In this document: piece after piece, positions 41,746 to 49,105 of the stretch | Numbering within the stretch: position 1 is the stretch's first letter | Layout: every line of letters begins with the position of its first letter | NCBI RefSeq assembly: GCF_019127135.1 | Contig: NZ_JAHOEA010000003.1 | Location: forward strand, 77,422 to 141,421 | Origin: Segatella copri | GTDB taxonomy: Bacteria > Bacteroidota > Bacteroidia > Bacteroidales > Bacteroidaceae | Reading direction: 5' to 3' | DNA length: 64,000 bases | Made by a program: the position numbers and the translations under genes | The notes under the pieces: model-generated | Told to the model about the DNA's origin: nothing | Database searches by the model: none | What the model saw: only the letters and a program-made list of their open reading frames with translations

Positions 41746-41849
41746 CGGTCGGAAAGTAAAAAGAAGGAGTTTTACAAACTTTATTCCAAATACATTCCGC
41801 TATTTTTCAGGAGAAAAAGATTATAAACATTTAAATAAAAATTGTAGTT

Positions 41850-42842
41850 ATGAATTTTTTAACAAATGACAAACTCGTTATCGTCGGTGCAGGCGGTATG
41901 ATCGGTTCTAACATGGTTCAGAGCGCTTTGATGCTCGGTCTTACTCCAAACATCTGTCTTTATGATATCTTCGAGCCAGGTGTACATGGCGTTTTCGATG
42001 AGATTCAGCAGTGCGCATTCCCAGGTGTTAACGTAACTTATACTGTTAACCCAGAGGAGGCTTTCACTGGTGCTAAATACATTATTTCTTCTGGTGGTGC
42101 TCCTCGTAAGGAGGGTATGACTCGTGAGGATCTTCTTAAGGGTAACTGCAAGATTGCTGCAGAATTTGGTGACAACATCAAGAAGTACTGCCCAGAGGTT
42201 GAGCACGTAGTTGTTATCTTCAACCCAGCTGACGTTACAGCTTTGACAGCATTGATTCACTCAGGTTTGAAGCCAAACCAGTTGACATCACTCGCAGCTC
42301 TCGATTCTACTCGTCTGCAGCAGGCTTTGGCCCTCGAGTTCGGTGTACAGCAGGATAAGGTTACTGGCGCTCACACTTATGGTGGTCACGGCGAGCAGAT
42401 GGCTGTATTTGCTTCTCAGGTTAAGGTTGACGGCAAGCCATTGGCAGAGATGGGTCTTTCTGACGAGCGTTGGGAAGAGATCAAGCACCACACAGTACAG
42501 GGTGGTTCTAACATCATCAAGCTCCGCGGCCGTTCTTCATTCCAGAGCCCAGCTTACAACGCAGTTAAGATGATCGAGGCTGCTATGGGTGGTGAGAAGT
42601 TCACATTGCCAGCAGGTTGCTATGTAAACCACGACAAGCTCGGTTTCAAGAACGTAATGATGGCTATGCCTACTACTATCGACAAGACTGGTGTTCACTT
42701 CACAGAGCCTACAGGTACTGAGGAAGAGCTCGCTAGCCTCCAGAAGTCTTACGAGCACCTTTGCAAGATGCGCGATGAGATCGTAGAGCTCGGCATCGTT
42801 CCTCCAGTAGCTGAGTGGAAAGAGATGAACCCTAACTTGTAA
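41850..42842 (+). CDS. mdh: Malate dehydrogenase
   Basis: 330 aa, interconverts malate and oxaloacetate with NAD; in these anaerobes it serves the reductive branch to succinate. Rossmann motif VGAGGMIGSNM at residues 12-22; substrate Arg in GGAPRKEGMTREDLL; catalytic His in GAHTYGGHGEQM. The sequence belongs to the Bacteroidetes LDH/MDH-superfamily clade. The codon choice looks strongly biased (AAG, GGT, CTC/TTG), consistent with high expression. Monocistronic, with promoter and terminator. Confidence 0.93.
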   Translation: MNFLTNDKLVIVGAGGMIGSNMVQSALMLGLTPNICLYDIFEPGVHGVFDEIQQCAFPGVNVTYTVNPEEAFTGAKYIISSGGAPRKEGMTREDLLKGNCKIAAEFGDNIKKYCPEVEHVVVIFNPADVTALTALIHSGLKPNQLTSLAALDSTRLQQALALEFGVQQDKVTGAHTYGGHGEQMAVFASQVKVDGKPLAEMGLSDERWEEIKHHTVQGGSNIIKLRGRSSFQSPAYNAVKMIEAAMGGEKFTLPAGCYVNHDKLGFKNVMMAMPTTIDKTGVHFTEPTGTEEELASLQKSYEHLCKMRDEIVELGIVPPVAEWKEMNPNL

Positions 42843-42876
42843 TTCTCCGCTTCGGATTTTTAGAAGTTAACTCGAT

Positions 42877-42917
42877 AAGGGCTGAATCGTGAAAATGCTT
42901 CATGATTCAGCCTTTTT
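42877..42917 (+). terminator. Rho-independent terminator of mdh
   Basis: GGCTGAATCGTGAA pairs with TTCATGATTCAGCC (one G-U pair) around AATGC, followed by TTTTT. Confidence 0.92.
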
Positions 42918-43006
42918 CATTTATTTTTCCTCTATAGCGACCATTTATCCCCAAATACGCCATATCGTTACATTTTTCTGTAAATCAGGTTATACGAGTT
43001 TGGCAT

Positions 43007-43022
43007 TATTTTTGTAATTTTG
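43007..43022 (+). promoter_or_regulatory. Overlapping -7 boxes before the DUF3737 gene
   Basis: TATTTTTG (43007-43014) and TAATTTTG (43015-43022) both match TAnnTTTG, 40-55 nt before the start codon. No -33 TTTG at the ideal distance. Confidence 0.5.
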
Positions 43023-43061
43023 CACACAGAAATAACAAATAAGAAAGGATAATAGAAAATT

Positions 43062-43916
43062 ATGGAATTGATAAAGAACAAATCATTCGGGGGCGAGCGC
43101 CCTCTTTTCGGTGCTCACGATGTGCGTTTAGAAGATATTACGATTACAGATGGCGAATCGGGCATCAAGTGCTGCCAAAACATAGAATGCCACCATTCCA
43201 AGTTTTATGGCAAATACCCTTGGTGGCATGTGGACGGTTCCCTTATCACAGACTGTTACTTCGCTCCAGAAAGCCGTTCGGCCATCTGGTATAGTGATAA
43301 TATGGTGATGAAAGACTGCACCATCGATGGGCCTAAGTTCTTCCGCGAAATGAAGAATCTGGATTTGGAGAACGTAAACATCACAGATGCTGATGAGACT
43401 TTCTGGAAGGTAGATGGCTTGAAACTGAAGAATGTAAAACTCCACGATGGAACTTATCCATTCATGTTTTCCAAGAATATCTATGTAGACGGACTTGAGA
43501 GCGACTCTAAATATGTATTCCAATACTGCAGAAATGTGGAGATTCACAACGCAAAGATTACAACCAAGGACAGTTTCTGGGAATGCGAGAATGTGACCGT
43601 CTATGATTCGGAACTGAATGGTGAGTATCTGGCCTGGCACAGCAAGAACATCAAGTTCGTACGTTGCCACATCAGCGGCGAGCAGCCTCTCTGCTACATG
43701 GACCATGTAACTCTGGAGGATTGCACCTTTGATAAGGAATGCGACCGTGCCTTCGAGGATTGCACCAACATCGATGCACAGATCAAGGGAAGTATCACCA
43801 ATATCAAGAACCCTATCTCCGGAAGAATCGAGGCAGACGAAGTGGGAAGCGTAACATATACTGAGTTTGCCAAAGCGCCAAAGGGTGCATGTAAAATCAC
43901 AGATAAATCGAAATAG
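43062..43916 (+). CDS. DUF3737 family right-handed beta-helix protein
   Basis: 284 aa, cytosolic by sequence (no signal peptide). It is built of short repeated strands (ITDCYF, MKDCTIDG, LENVNITDA, LKNVKLHDG, IHNAKITTK, FVRCHISGE, LEDCTFDK), the pattern of a pectate-lyase-like parallel beta-helix, and is rich in Cys, Trp and His. The family has no established function; some members are annotated as putative hydrogenase-related without proof. It is followed by a PatB-like aminotransferase and a nitroreductase on the same strand, suggesting a small metabolic or detoxification cluster. Confidence 0.8.
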   Translation: MELIKNKSFGGERPLFGAHDVRLEDITITDGESGIKCCQNIECHHSKFYGKYPWWHVDGSLITDCYFAPESRSAIWYSDNMVMKDCTIDGPKFFREMKNLDLENVNITDADETFWKVDGLKLKNVKLHDGTYPFMFSKNIYVDGLESDSKYVFQYCRNVEIHNAKITTKDSFWECENVTVYDSELNGEYLAWHSKNIKFVRCHISGEQPLCYMDHVTLEDCTFDKECDRAFEDCTNIDAQIKGSITNIKNPISGRIEADEVGSVTYTEFAKAPKGACKITDKSK

Positions 43917-43996
43917 TTTAAGAAGTAATTACAGAAATGACAACAATCAAGTAAATTACTTATTGTTCCCATAACTAATTGTTCTTACACTTAACT

Positions 43997-44094
43997 GAAA
44001 TCTCCGTTCATAGACACTGAACGGCCGTTCAAAAGCTTTGAATGTACGTTCAATGTCTTTGAACGGAGATTCAAAGTCTATGAACGAAGATTTC
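43997..44094. repeat. Palindromic 21-nt-unit repeat element, copy B
   Basis: It starts GAAATCTCCGTTCATAGAC (43997-44015), identical to copy A, and ends GTCTATGAACGAAGATTTC (44076-44094), the inverse with one mismatch, giving 19-bp terminal inverted repeats. Between them lie 21-nt units from 44016, 44037 and 44058, each palindromic (GAACGGCCGTTC perfect in the first). The forward frame is open here too (SPFIDTERPF, then FERRFKV, YERRFQL) but begins with no ATG. Together with the tandem array at 44108 it fills the 307-nt gap between the DUF3737 and PatB-like genes. Confidence 0.85.
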
Positions 44095-44107
44095 AATTAG
44101 GAGAAAA

Positions 44108-44195
44108 AGAGAATTATCCTATATAAATAAGAGAATTATCCTATATAAATAAGAGAATTATCCTATATAAATAAGAGATTTATCCTATATAGATA
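44108..44195 (+). repeat. Four-copy 22-bp tandem array
   Basis: Units 44108-44129, 44130-44151 and 44152-44173 are identical (AGAGAATTATCC plus TATATAAATA); the fourth, 44174-44195, has two changes. It ends 28 nt before the PatB-like start codon, inside its leader or promoter region, and has no spacers, so it is not CRISPR. Copy number could vary by slippage. Confidence 0.92.
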
Positions 44196-44223
44196 GAAGA
44201 AATAACATAGATAGAAAACAAAT

Positions 44224-45426
44224 ATGAAATACAATTTTGATGAAATCATCGAACGTCGTGGAACCAACTCATACAAATGGGATTTGGTGAAGGAAGACGG
44301 CGTTATTCCGATGTGGGTAGCAGATATGGATTTCCAGACAGCTCCCTGCATCATCGAAGCCCTGCAGAAACGCGTAGCTCACGGCATCTTCGGCTACACC
44401 CTCGTACCTGATTCTTATTACGAGGCAATCATCAGCTGGTTCTCCCGCCGCCACCAGTGGAAGATAGAGAAAGACTGGATTCTCTATACTTCAGGCGTTG
44501 TACCAGCCATTTCCTGCTGTCTGAAAGCCATCTGCATGCCTGGCGAAAAGGTATTGGTACAGACACCTGTCTACAACTGCTTCTTCTCCTGCATTACAAA
44601 CAGCGGCTGCGAAGTAGTAGAAAACGAACTGAAACGTGTGGGCAACTGCACTTATGAGATAGATTTCGAAGACTTCGAGCGCAAATGTGCCGATGAGAAG
44701 ACCACAGCCTTCATCCTCTGCAATCCTCACAATCCAGCCGGAAGAGTATGGAAGAAAGAGGAACTTGAGCGAATGAACGACATCTGTCTCAAGCACGGGG
44801 TAAAGGTCATCGCAGATGAAATTCATTGCGAGCTCATCATGCCAGGCTATCAGTATACTCCATTTGCCAGCATCAGCGAAGCTTGCCGCGACAACTGCGT
44901 AGTATTGAATTCTCCATCAAAGTCATTCAATATTGCAGGACTTCAGATAGCCAACATTATCTGTCCGGATGCAACATTGCGCCGCCGCATCAACCGTGCC
45001 ATCAACATCAACGAGGTTTGTGACGTAAACCCATTCGGCGTTATCGCTCTCCAGGCAGCTTACAATGAGGGAGAAGAATGGTTGGATGAATTGAACCAAT
45101 ATCTCTACGAGAACTATCAGGCAGTAAAGGAATTCTTCAATACCGAATTGCCACAAGTTCGCGTTACCCGCCTTGAAGGCACCTATCTGGTATGGCTCGA
45201 TATCCTGCCATTCGAACTGTCAAGCGACGAGGCTTATGAGAAGCTGATGAACGATGGTAAGATATTCGTCAACAGTGGTACGATGTATGGCAGAAAGGCT
45301 GGCCAGGGCTACCTGCGCCTCAACATCGCCTGTCCTCGCAAGACCCTGATGCAGGGCCTGATCCGTATTGCTCGGGTTCTCAGCCAGTATATGGATGAAG
45401 AGGATTTAAGCGGATGCCCTGCATAA
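44224..45426 (+). CDS. PatB/MalY-type PLP-dependent aminotransferase (putative C-S lyase)
   Basis: 400 aa, fold-type I PLP enzyme of the MalY/PatB branch, which cleaves cystathionine, cysteine or S-conjugates. MKYNFDEIIERRGTNSYKWD is the typical N-terminus, with PMWVADMDF after it. The Schiff-base lysine is Lys233 (SPSKSFNIAG), Asp in VIADEIHCEL and Arg in YLRLNIACPR are conserved. Upstream are the repeat element and 22-bp array; the nitroreductase gene follows after 53 nt. Confidence 0.88.
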   Translation: MKYNFDEIIERRGTNSYKWDLVKEDGVIPMWVADMDFQTAPCIIEALQKRVAHGIFGYTLVPDSYYEAIISWFSRRHQWKIEKDWILYTSGVVPAISCCLKAICMPGEKVLVQTPVYNCFFSCITNSGCEVVENELKRVGNCTYEIDFEDFERKCADEKTTAFILCNPHNPAGRVWKKEELERMNDICLKHGVKVIADEIHCELIMPGYQYTPFASISEACRDNCVVLNSPSKSFNIAGLQIANIICPDATLRRRINRAININEVCDVNPFGVIALQAAYNEGEEWLDELNQYLYENYQAVKEFFNTELPQVRVTRLEGTYLVWLDILPFELSSDEAYEKLMNDGKIFVNSGTMYGRKAGQGYLRLNIACPRKTLMQGLIRIARVLSQYMDEEDLSGCPA

Positions 45427-45479
45427 AAGAGCGAAGAAAGAGAAAAGATTTCTAAAAAAAATGTTTAAAACAAGATAAG

Positions 45480-46004
45480 ATGGAAAATGAAGTTTTAAAA
45501 GCCATTAAGGAGAGAAGAAGCATTCGTCGCTTCAAGGCAGATCAGATTACCGACGAAGAGTTGAAGACGGTATTGGAAGCCGGCACATGGGCAGCAACAG
45601 GTCATGGAACCCAGGAGCCTTTCATCATTGCCGTTCAGAATCCTGAGATTTGCGCCCAGCTTCGCAAGATGAACGCAGAAATCATGGGTGTAGAAAGCGA
45701 TCCTTACTATGGAGCGCCAACCATCGTTATCGTTCTGGCACCAGAAAGCAACGTTAACGGTGTGAAAGATGGCAGCCTTATCTTAGGCAATATGATGCTT
45801 GCAGCCCACTCTATCGGCCTTGCATCTTGCTGGATTAACCGTGAAGACGGCATGTTTGCATCAGAAGAAGGCAAGAAGTTGATGAAAGACTGGAATCTTC
45901 CAGAAGGTTTGATGGGAGTAGGAGCCTTAGCCTTGGGTTATGCTTCTGCGCATCCTCATACCGTAAAACCAAGAAAAGAGGATTACTACCGCATTATCAA
46001 ATAA
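45480..46004 (+). CDS. Nitroreductase family flavoprotein
   Basis: 174 aa, FMN-dependent NAD(P)H oxidoreductase family. The start KAIKERRSIRRFKADQ and the GLASCWINR motif are characteristic. No ferredoxin domain. Substrate is not predictable. Last gene of the DUF3737/PatB-like cluster, with a strong terminator after it. Confidence 0.86.
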   Translation: MENEVLKAIKERRSIRRFKADQITDEELKTVLEAGTWAATGHGTQEPFIIAVQNPEICAQLRKMNAEIMGVESDPYYGAPTIVIVLAPESNVNGVKDGSLILGNMMLAAHSIGLASCWINREDGMFASEEGKKLMKDWNLPEGLMGVGALALGYASAHPHTVKPRKEDYYRIIK

Positions 46005-46044
46005 AGGCAGGATGCCTGGTTTACGGCACATACATATACAAGAG

Positions 46045-46083
46045 AAAAGGTCTCATGAAGGAAAACATTCATGAGACCTTTTT
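46045..46083. terminator. Bidirectional terminator between the nitroreductase and waaA genes
   Basis: AAAAGGTCTCATGAA (46045-46059) pairs perfectly with TTCATGAGACCTTTT, with T-tracts on both strands; it fits both converging genes. Confidence 0.92.
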
Positions 46084-46105
46084 ATATATGTATATAATGA
46101 AGCTA

Positions 46106-47368
46106 TTACAACTTTACATTTGCCAAGACCTTATCTGTAGCGCCAGCCAAATGAGCCACGAAGGCGCCAGCCTTATCGCCAGCCTGTTTCAGGAAGTTTT
46201 CATCATTCATCAGAGAACTCATCAAACCTGAGAAATCCTCATAGGTATTGATTTCAAAACCTCCACCCGATTTCAGCAAGCCCTGAGCCTCCTGAAACTT
46301 TTTGTTGTTCGGACCAAAAATAACCGGCATATTCCATACGGCAGCCTCCAAGGTATTATGAATGCCAACACCAAAACCGCCACCGATATAAGCCACATCA
46401 CCATAGTTGTACATACTGCTCAACAATCCGAAACAATCGATGATCAAGACATCAGCCTCCGCAGCTTCTTCAGGAGTAGTTTGCGTATAGCGCACTACCT
46501 TTTTGTCCTTTATCAGAGAAAGAATCAACTTCAGATGCTCTTCAGCGATGACATGAGGAGCAATCAGCAGGCGCCAATCCTTATGCTCATTAAAGAAAGG
46601 TATAAAGATATTCTCATCTGGTGGCCAAGAGCTACCGGCAACAAATACCTTGAAATCATGATGAGGTACATCCGCAGACTGAGATGAAGCTACTCCTGTT
46701 CTGAAAGCCTCGCAAATCGGCAATTGCTTGGCAGCCTCCTTTATCTGGAGAACACGGTCGAAACGGGTATCTCCTACCACATCCACAGCCGTGATGCCTA
46801 TACCTTCGAGCAATCGCTTGCTCTCTTCGTTCTGCACGAAGAAACGGGTAAAGCACTTCAGCACTCCAGCATAGCTTCTGCCGTACCATTTGAAGAACAC
46901 CTGATCCTCGCGGAAGATACTGCTCACGCTATAAGTAGGAATGTTGCGATGCTTCAGGATATGAAGGAAATTAGACCAGAACTCATACTTGATGAAGAAA
47001 GCCATCACAGGGCGTACCAATCTAAGGAAACGGATGGCGTTCAACCTAGTATCCACCGGCATATAACAGATGATATCAGCTCCCTCATAGTTCTTGCGTA
47101 CCTCATAACCCGAAGGAGAATAGAAGGTAAGCAGGATCTTATACTGAGGATAGTCCTTACGGATACGTTCCATCAAAGGTCGTCCCTGTTCAAACTCACC
47201 GAGCGATGCAGCATGAAACCAAATGTACTTAGCATTAGGATCCACCTTCTGCTTCAATATTTTGAAAGCCTCACGCTCACCACGCCACATCTTGCGCACC
47301 TTTTCATTAAACAGACTTGCAATGGCTATGCCCCAAAGGACGAAATATATTACGATATTATAGATCAT
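46106..47368 (-). CDS. waaA: 3-deoxy-D-manno-octulosonic acid (Kdo) transferase
   Basis: 420 aa, inner-membrane-anchored GT30 enzyme adding Kdo to lipid A precursor. One N-terminal membrane helix (YNIVIYFVLWGIAIASLF), then FHAASLGEFEQGRPL with the predicted base Glu58. Also GSSWPPDE and the C-terminal nucleotide-binding GGGFGVGIHNTLEAAVWNMPVIFGP-type motif. Number of Kdo units added cannot be told. Downstream of gltX on the same strand. Confidence 0.92.
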   Translation of the reverse strand: MIYNIVIYFVLWGIAIASLFNEKVRKMWRGEREAFKILKQKVDPNAKYIWFHAASLGEFEQGRPLMERIRKDYPQYKILLTFYSPSGYEVRKNYEGADIICYMPVDTRLNAIRFLRLVRPVMAFFIKYEFWSNFLHILKHRNIPTYSVSSIFREDQVFFKWYGRSYAGVLKCFTRFFVQNEESKRLLEGIGITAVDVVGDTRFDRVLQIKEAAKQLPICEAFRTGVASSQSADVPHHDFKVFVAGSSWPPDENIFIPFFNEHKDWRLLIAPHVIAEEHLKLILSLIKDKKVVRYTQTTPEEAAEADVLIIDCFGLLSSMYNYGDVAYIGGGFGVGIHNTLEAAVWNMPVIFGPNNKKFQEAQGLLKSGGGFEINTYEDFSGLMSSLMNDENFLKQAGDKAGAFVAHLAGATDKVLANVKL

Positions 47369-47408
47369 GATATTTCTTTATATTGGTTACTATCTATAAA
47401 TACGTGAA

Positions 47409-47456
47409 CTCTCTGAATAGCCTTCAGCAATATGCTGCAGAAAGCCATTCAGAGAG
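47409..47456 (-). terminator. Branched hairpin between gltX and waaA
   Basis: CTCTCTGAAT and ATTCAGAGAG form a perfect 10-bp outer stem with an inner CAGCA/TGCTG stem. There is no T-tract on either side, so it may be an mRNA processing or stability element and not a classic terminator. Confidence 0.5.
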
Positions 47457-47469
47457 AAATTATTGTGAA

Positions 47470-48987
47470 TTAACCCAAAACTTCGATTGCCTTGCGAAGA
47501 CGGCGCAGAGTTTCCTCCTTGCCAAGGAAGGCTGAGATATCGAACATACCCGGGCCCTTGCCCTCACCAACGAGAGTCAGACGGAATGCGTTCATCACAT
47601 CACCCAGTTTATAGCCCTTATCCTCTACCCATTTCATCACGACAGGTTCCTGACCTTCGATAGAGAAATCCTCAATACCTTCAAGCACATCAGCAAGTTC
47701 TGTCATCTGCTGTGCAGAATATTCCTTCCAGCGCTTCTTGGCTGTCTTAGCATCATACTCTGTAGGAGCAATGAAGAAGAAAGAACACAATGGCCACAGT
47801 TCATAGACAAAGTTCACACGATCCTTCATCATGTGTACCACCTGCTTTACGCGGTCCAGAGTTTCCTCTACACCATTGTTGGCAACAATAGGGGCAAAGA
47901 GGTTAGCTATTTCATCATCGCTCTTCATCAGAATGTATTCGTGGTTGAACCAGATTCCCTTCTTGAAGTCGAACTTGGCACCAGCCTTAGAGCAACGTGA
48001 AATATCGAAAGCCTTCACCAGTTCATCAAGAGAGAAGATTTCCTGTTCTGTACCAGGATTCCAGCCGAGGAGCGCCAGGAAGTTGACTACAGCCTCTGGG
48101 AAGTAGCCACTCTCACGATAACCGGAAGAAACCTCGCCAGTCTTAGGATCATGCCATTCCAGCGGGAATACAGGGAAACCGAGGCGGTCGCCATCACGCT
48201 TACTCAGTTTACCTTTACCTTCAGGCTTAAGAAGCAAAGGAAGATGCGCAAAACGAGGCATGGTATCTTCCCAACCGAAAGCCTTATAAAGAAGTACGTG
48301 CAAAGGCGCACTAGGCAACCACTCCTCACCGCGGATTACATGAGAGATTTCCATCAGGTGGTCGTCTACGATATTTGCCAGGTGATAAGTTGGCAATTCA
48401 TCAGCACTCTTATAAAGTACCTTATCATCCAGAATATCACTCATTACCTTCACGTCACCACGAATCATATCGTTCACGTGAATTTCCTGTCCCGGTTCAA
48501 TCTTGAAACGTACAGTATACTGCTTTCCGTCAGCAATCAGTTTATCAACCTCTTCCTTAGAAAGAGTCAGAGAGTTGCGCATCTGCATACGAGTATGAGC
48601 ATCATACTGGAAATTCTGGATTTCGGCACGTTTCGCTTCCAACTCCTCAGGAGTATCAAAAGCAATATACGCCTTATCATTATCCAAGAGCTGCTGAACA
48701 TACTGCTTATAGATATCACGACGTTCACTCTGGCGATAAGGTCCATGCTCTCCACCGAAACTTACACCCTCGTCAAACTGGATACCCAGCCACTTGAAAG
48801 ATTCCAGGATATATTCTTCGGCTCCAGGCACGAAACGATGAGAATCTGTATCCTCAATACGGAACACCAGCTCACCTCCATGTTGGCGAGCAAACAAATA
48901 ATTATACAGAGCGGTACGAACACCGCCAATGTGCAATGCACCCGTTGGACTAGGGGCAAAACGCACCCTTACTTTTCTATCTGCCAT
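47470..48987 (-). CDS. gltX: Glutamate--tRNA ligase
   Basis: 505 aa, class I synthetase. HIGH-type motif [20 protein letters not shown] at the N-terminus and KMSKS-type [10 protein letters not shown] near residue 260. The C-terminal anticodon-binding helices are present. No zinc-binding CxCx motif in the expected place. Confidence 0.96.
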   Translation of the reverse strand: MADRKVRVRFAPSPTGALHIGGVRTALYNYLFARQHGGELVFRIEDTDSHRFVPGAEEYILESFKWLGIQFDEGVSFGGEHGPYRQSERRDIYKQYVQQLLDNDKAYIAFDTPEELEAKRAEIQNFQYDAHTRMQMRNSLTLSKEEVDKLIADGKQYTVRFKIEPGQEIHVNDMIRGDVKVMSDILDDKVLYKSADELPTYHLANIVDDHLMEISHVIRGEEWLPSAPLHVLLYKAFGWEDTMPRFAHLPLLLKPEGKGKLSKRDGDRLGFPVFPLEWHDPKTGEVSSGYRESGYFPEAVVNFLALLGWNPGTEQEIFSLDELVKAFDISRCSKAGAKFDFKKGIWFNHEYILMKSDDEIANLFAPIVANNGVEETLDRVKQVVHMMKDRVNFVYELWPLCSFFFIAPTEYDAKTAKKRWKEYSAQQMTELADVLEGIEDFSIEGQEPVVMKWVEDKGYKLGDVMNAFRLTLVGEGKGPGMFDISAFLGKEETLRRLRKAIEVLG

Positions 48988-49018
48988 GTCTTTTTATAGC
49001 TATTTTCAAATTTTTCTG

Positions 49019-49026
49019 CAAATTTA
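49019..49026 (-). promoter_or_regulatory. Promoter -7 box of gltX
   Basis: TAAATTTG on the minus strand, 31 nt before the gltX start; no good -33 box. Confidence 0.48.
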
Positions 49027-49034
49027 CATCTTTT

Positions 49035-49068
49035 TTTGCGATTTTAGCCGTTTTTTTTCGTATTTTCG
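49035..49068 (+). promoter_or_regulatory. Possible promoter of the 7TM-HD gene
   Basis: TTTG (49035-49038), 22-nt spacer, TATTTTCG (49061-49068), one base off TAnnTTTG; divergent from gltX. Confidence 0.45.
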
Positions 49069-49105
49069 CACTGTAAAACGAAATAAGTAAGAAAAAAGTA
49101 GGAAA

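Noticed and set aside
44108..44195. CRISPR array
   Set aside because: Units are directly abutted, without spacers, and no cas genes are present. It is a simple tandem array.
48151..48999. Plus-strand 282-aa open frame inside gltX
   Set aside because: Antisense to a complete glutamyl-tRNA synthetase, with no motif, promoter or plausible start context.
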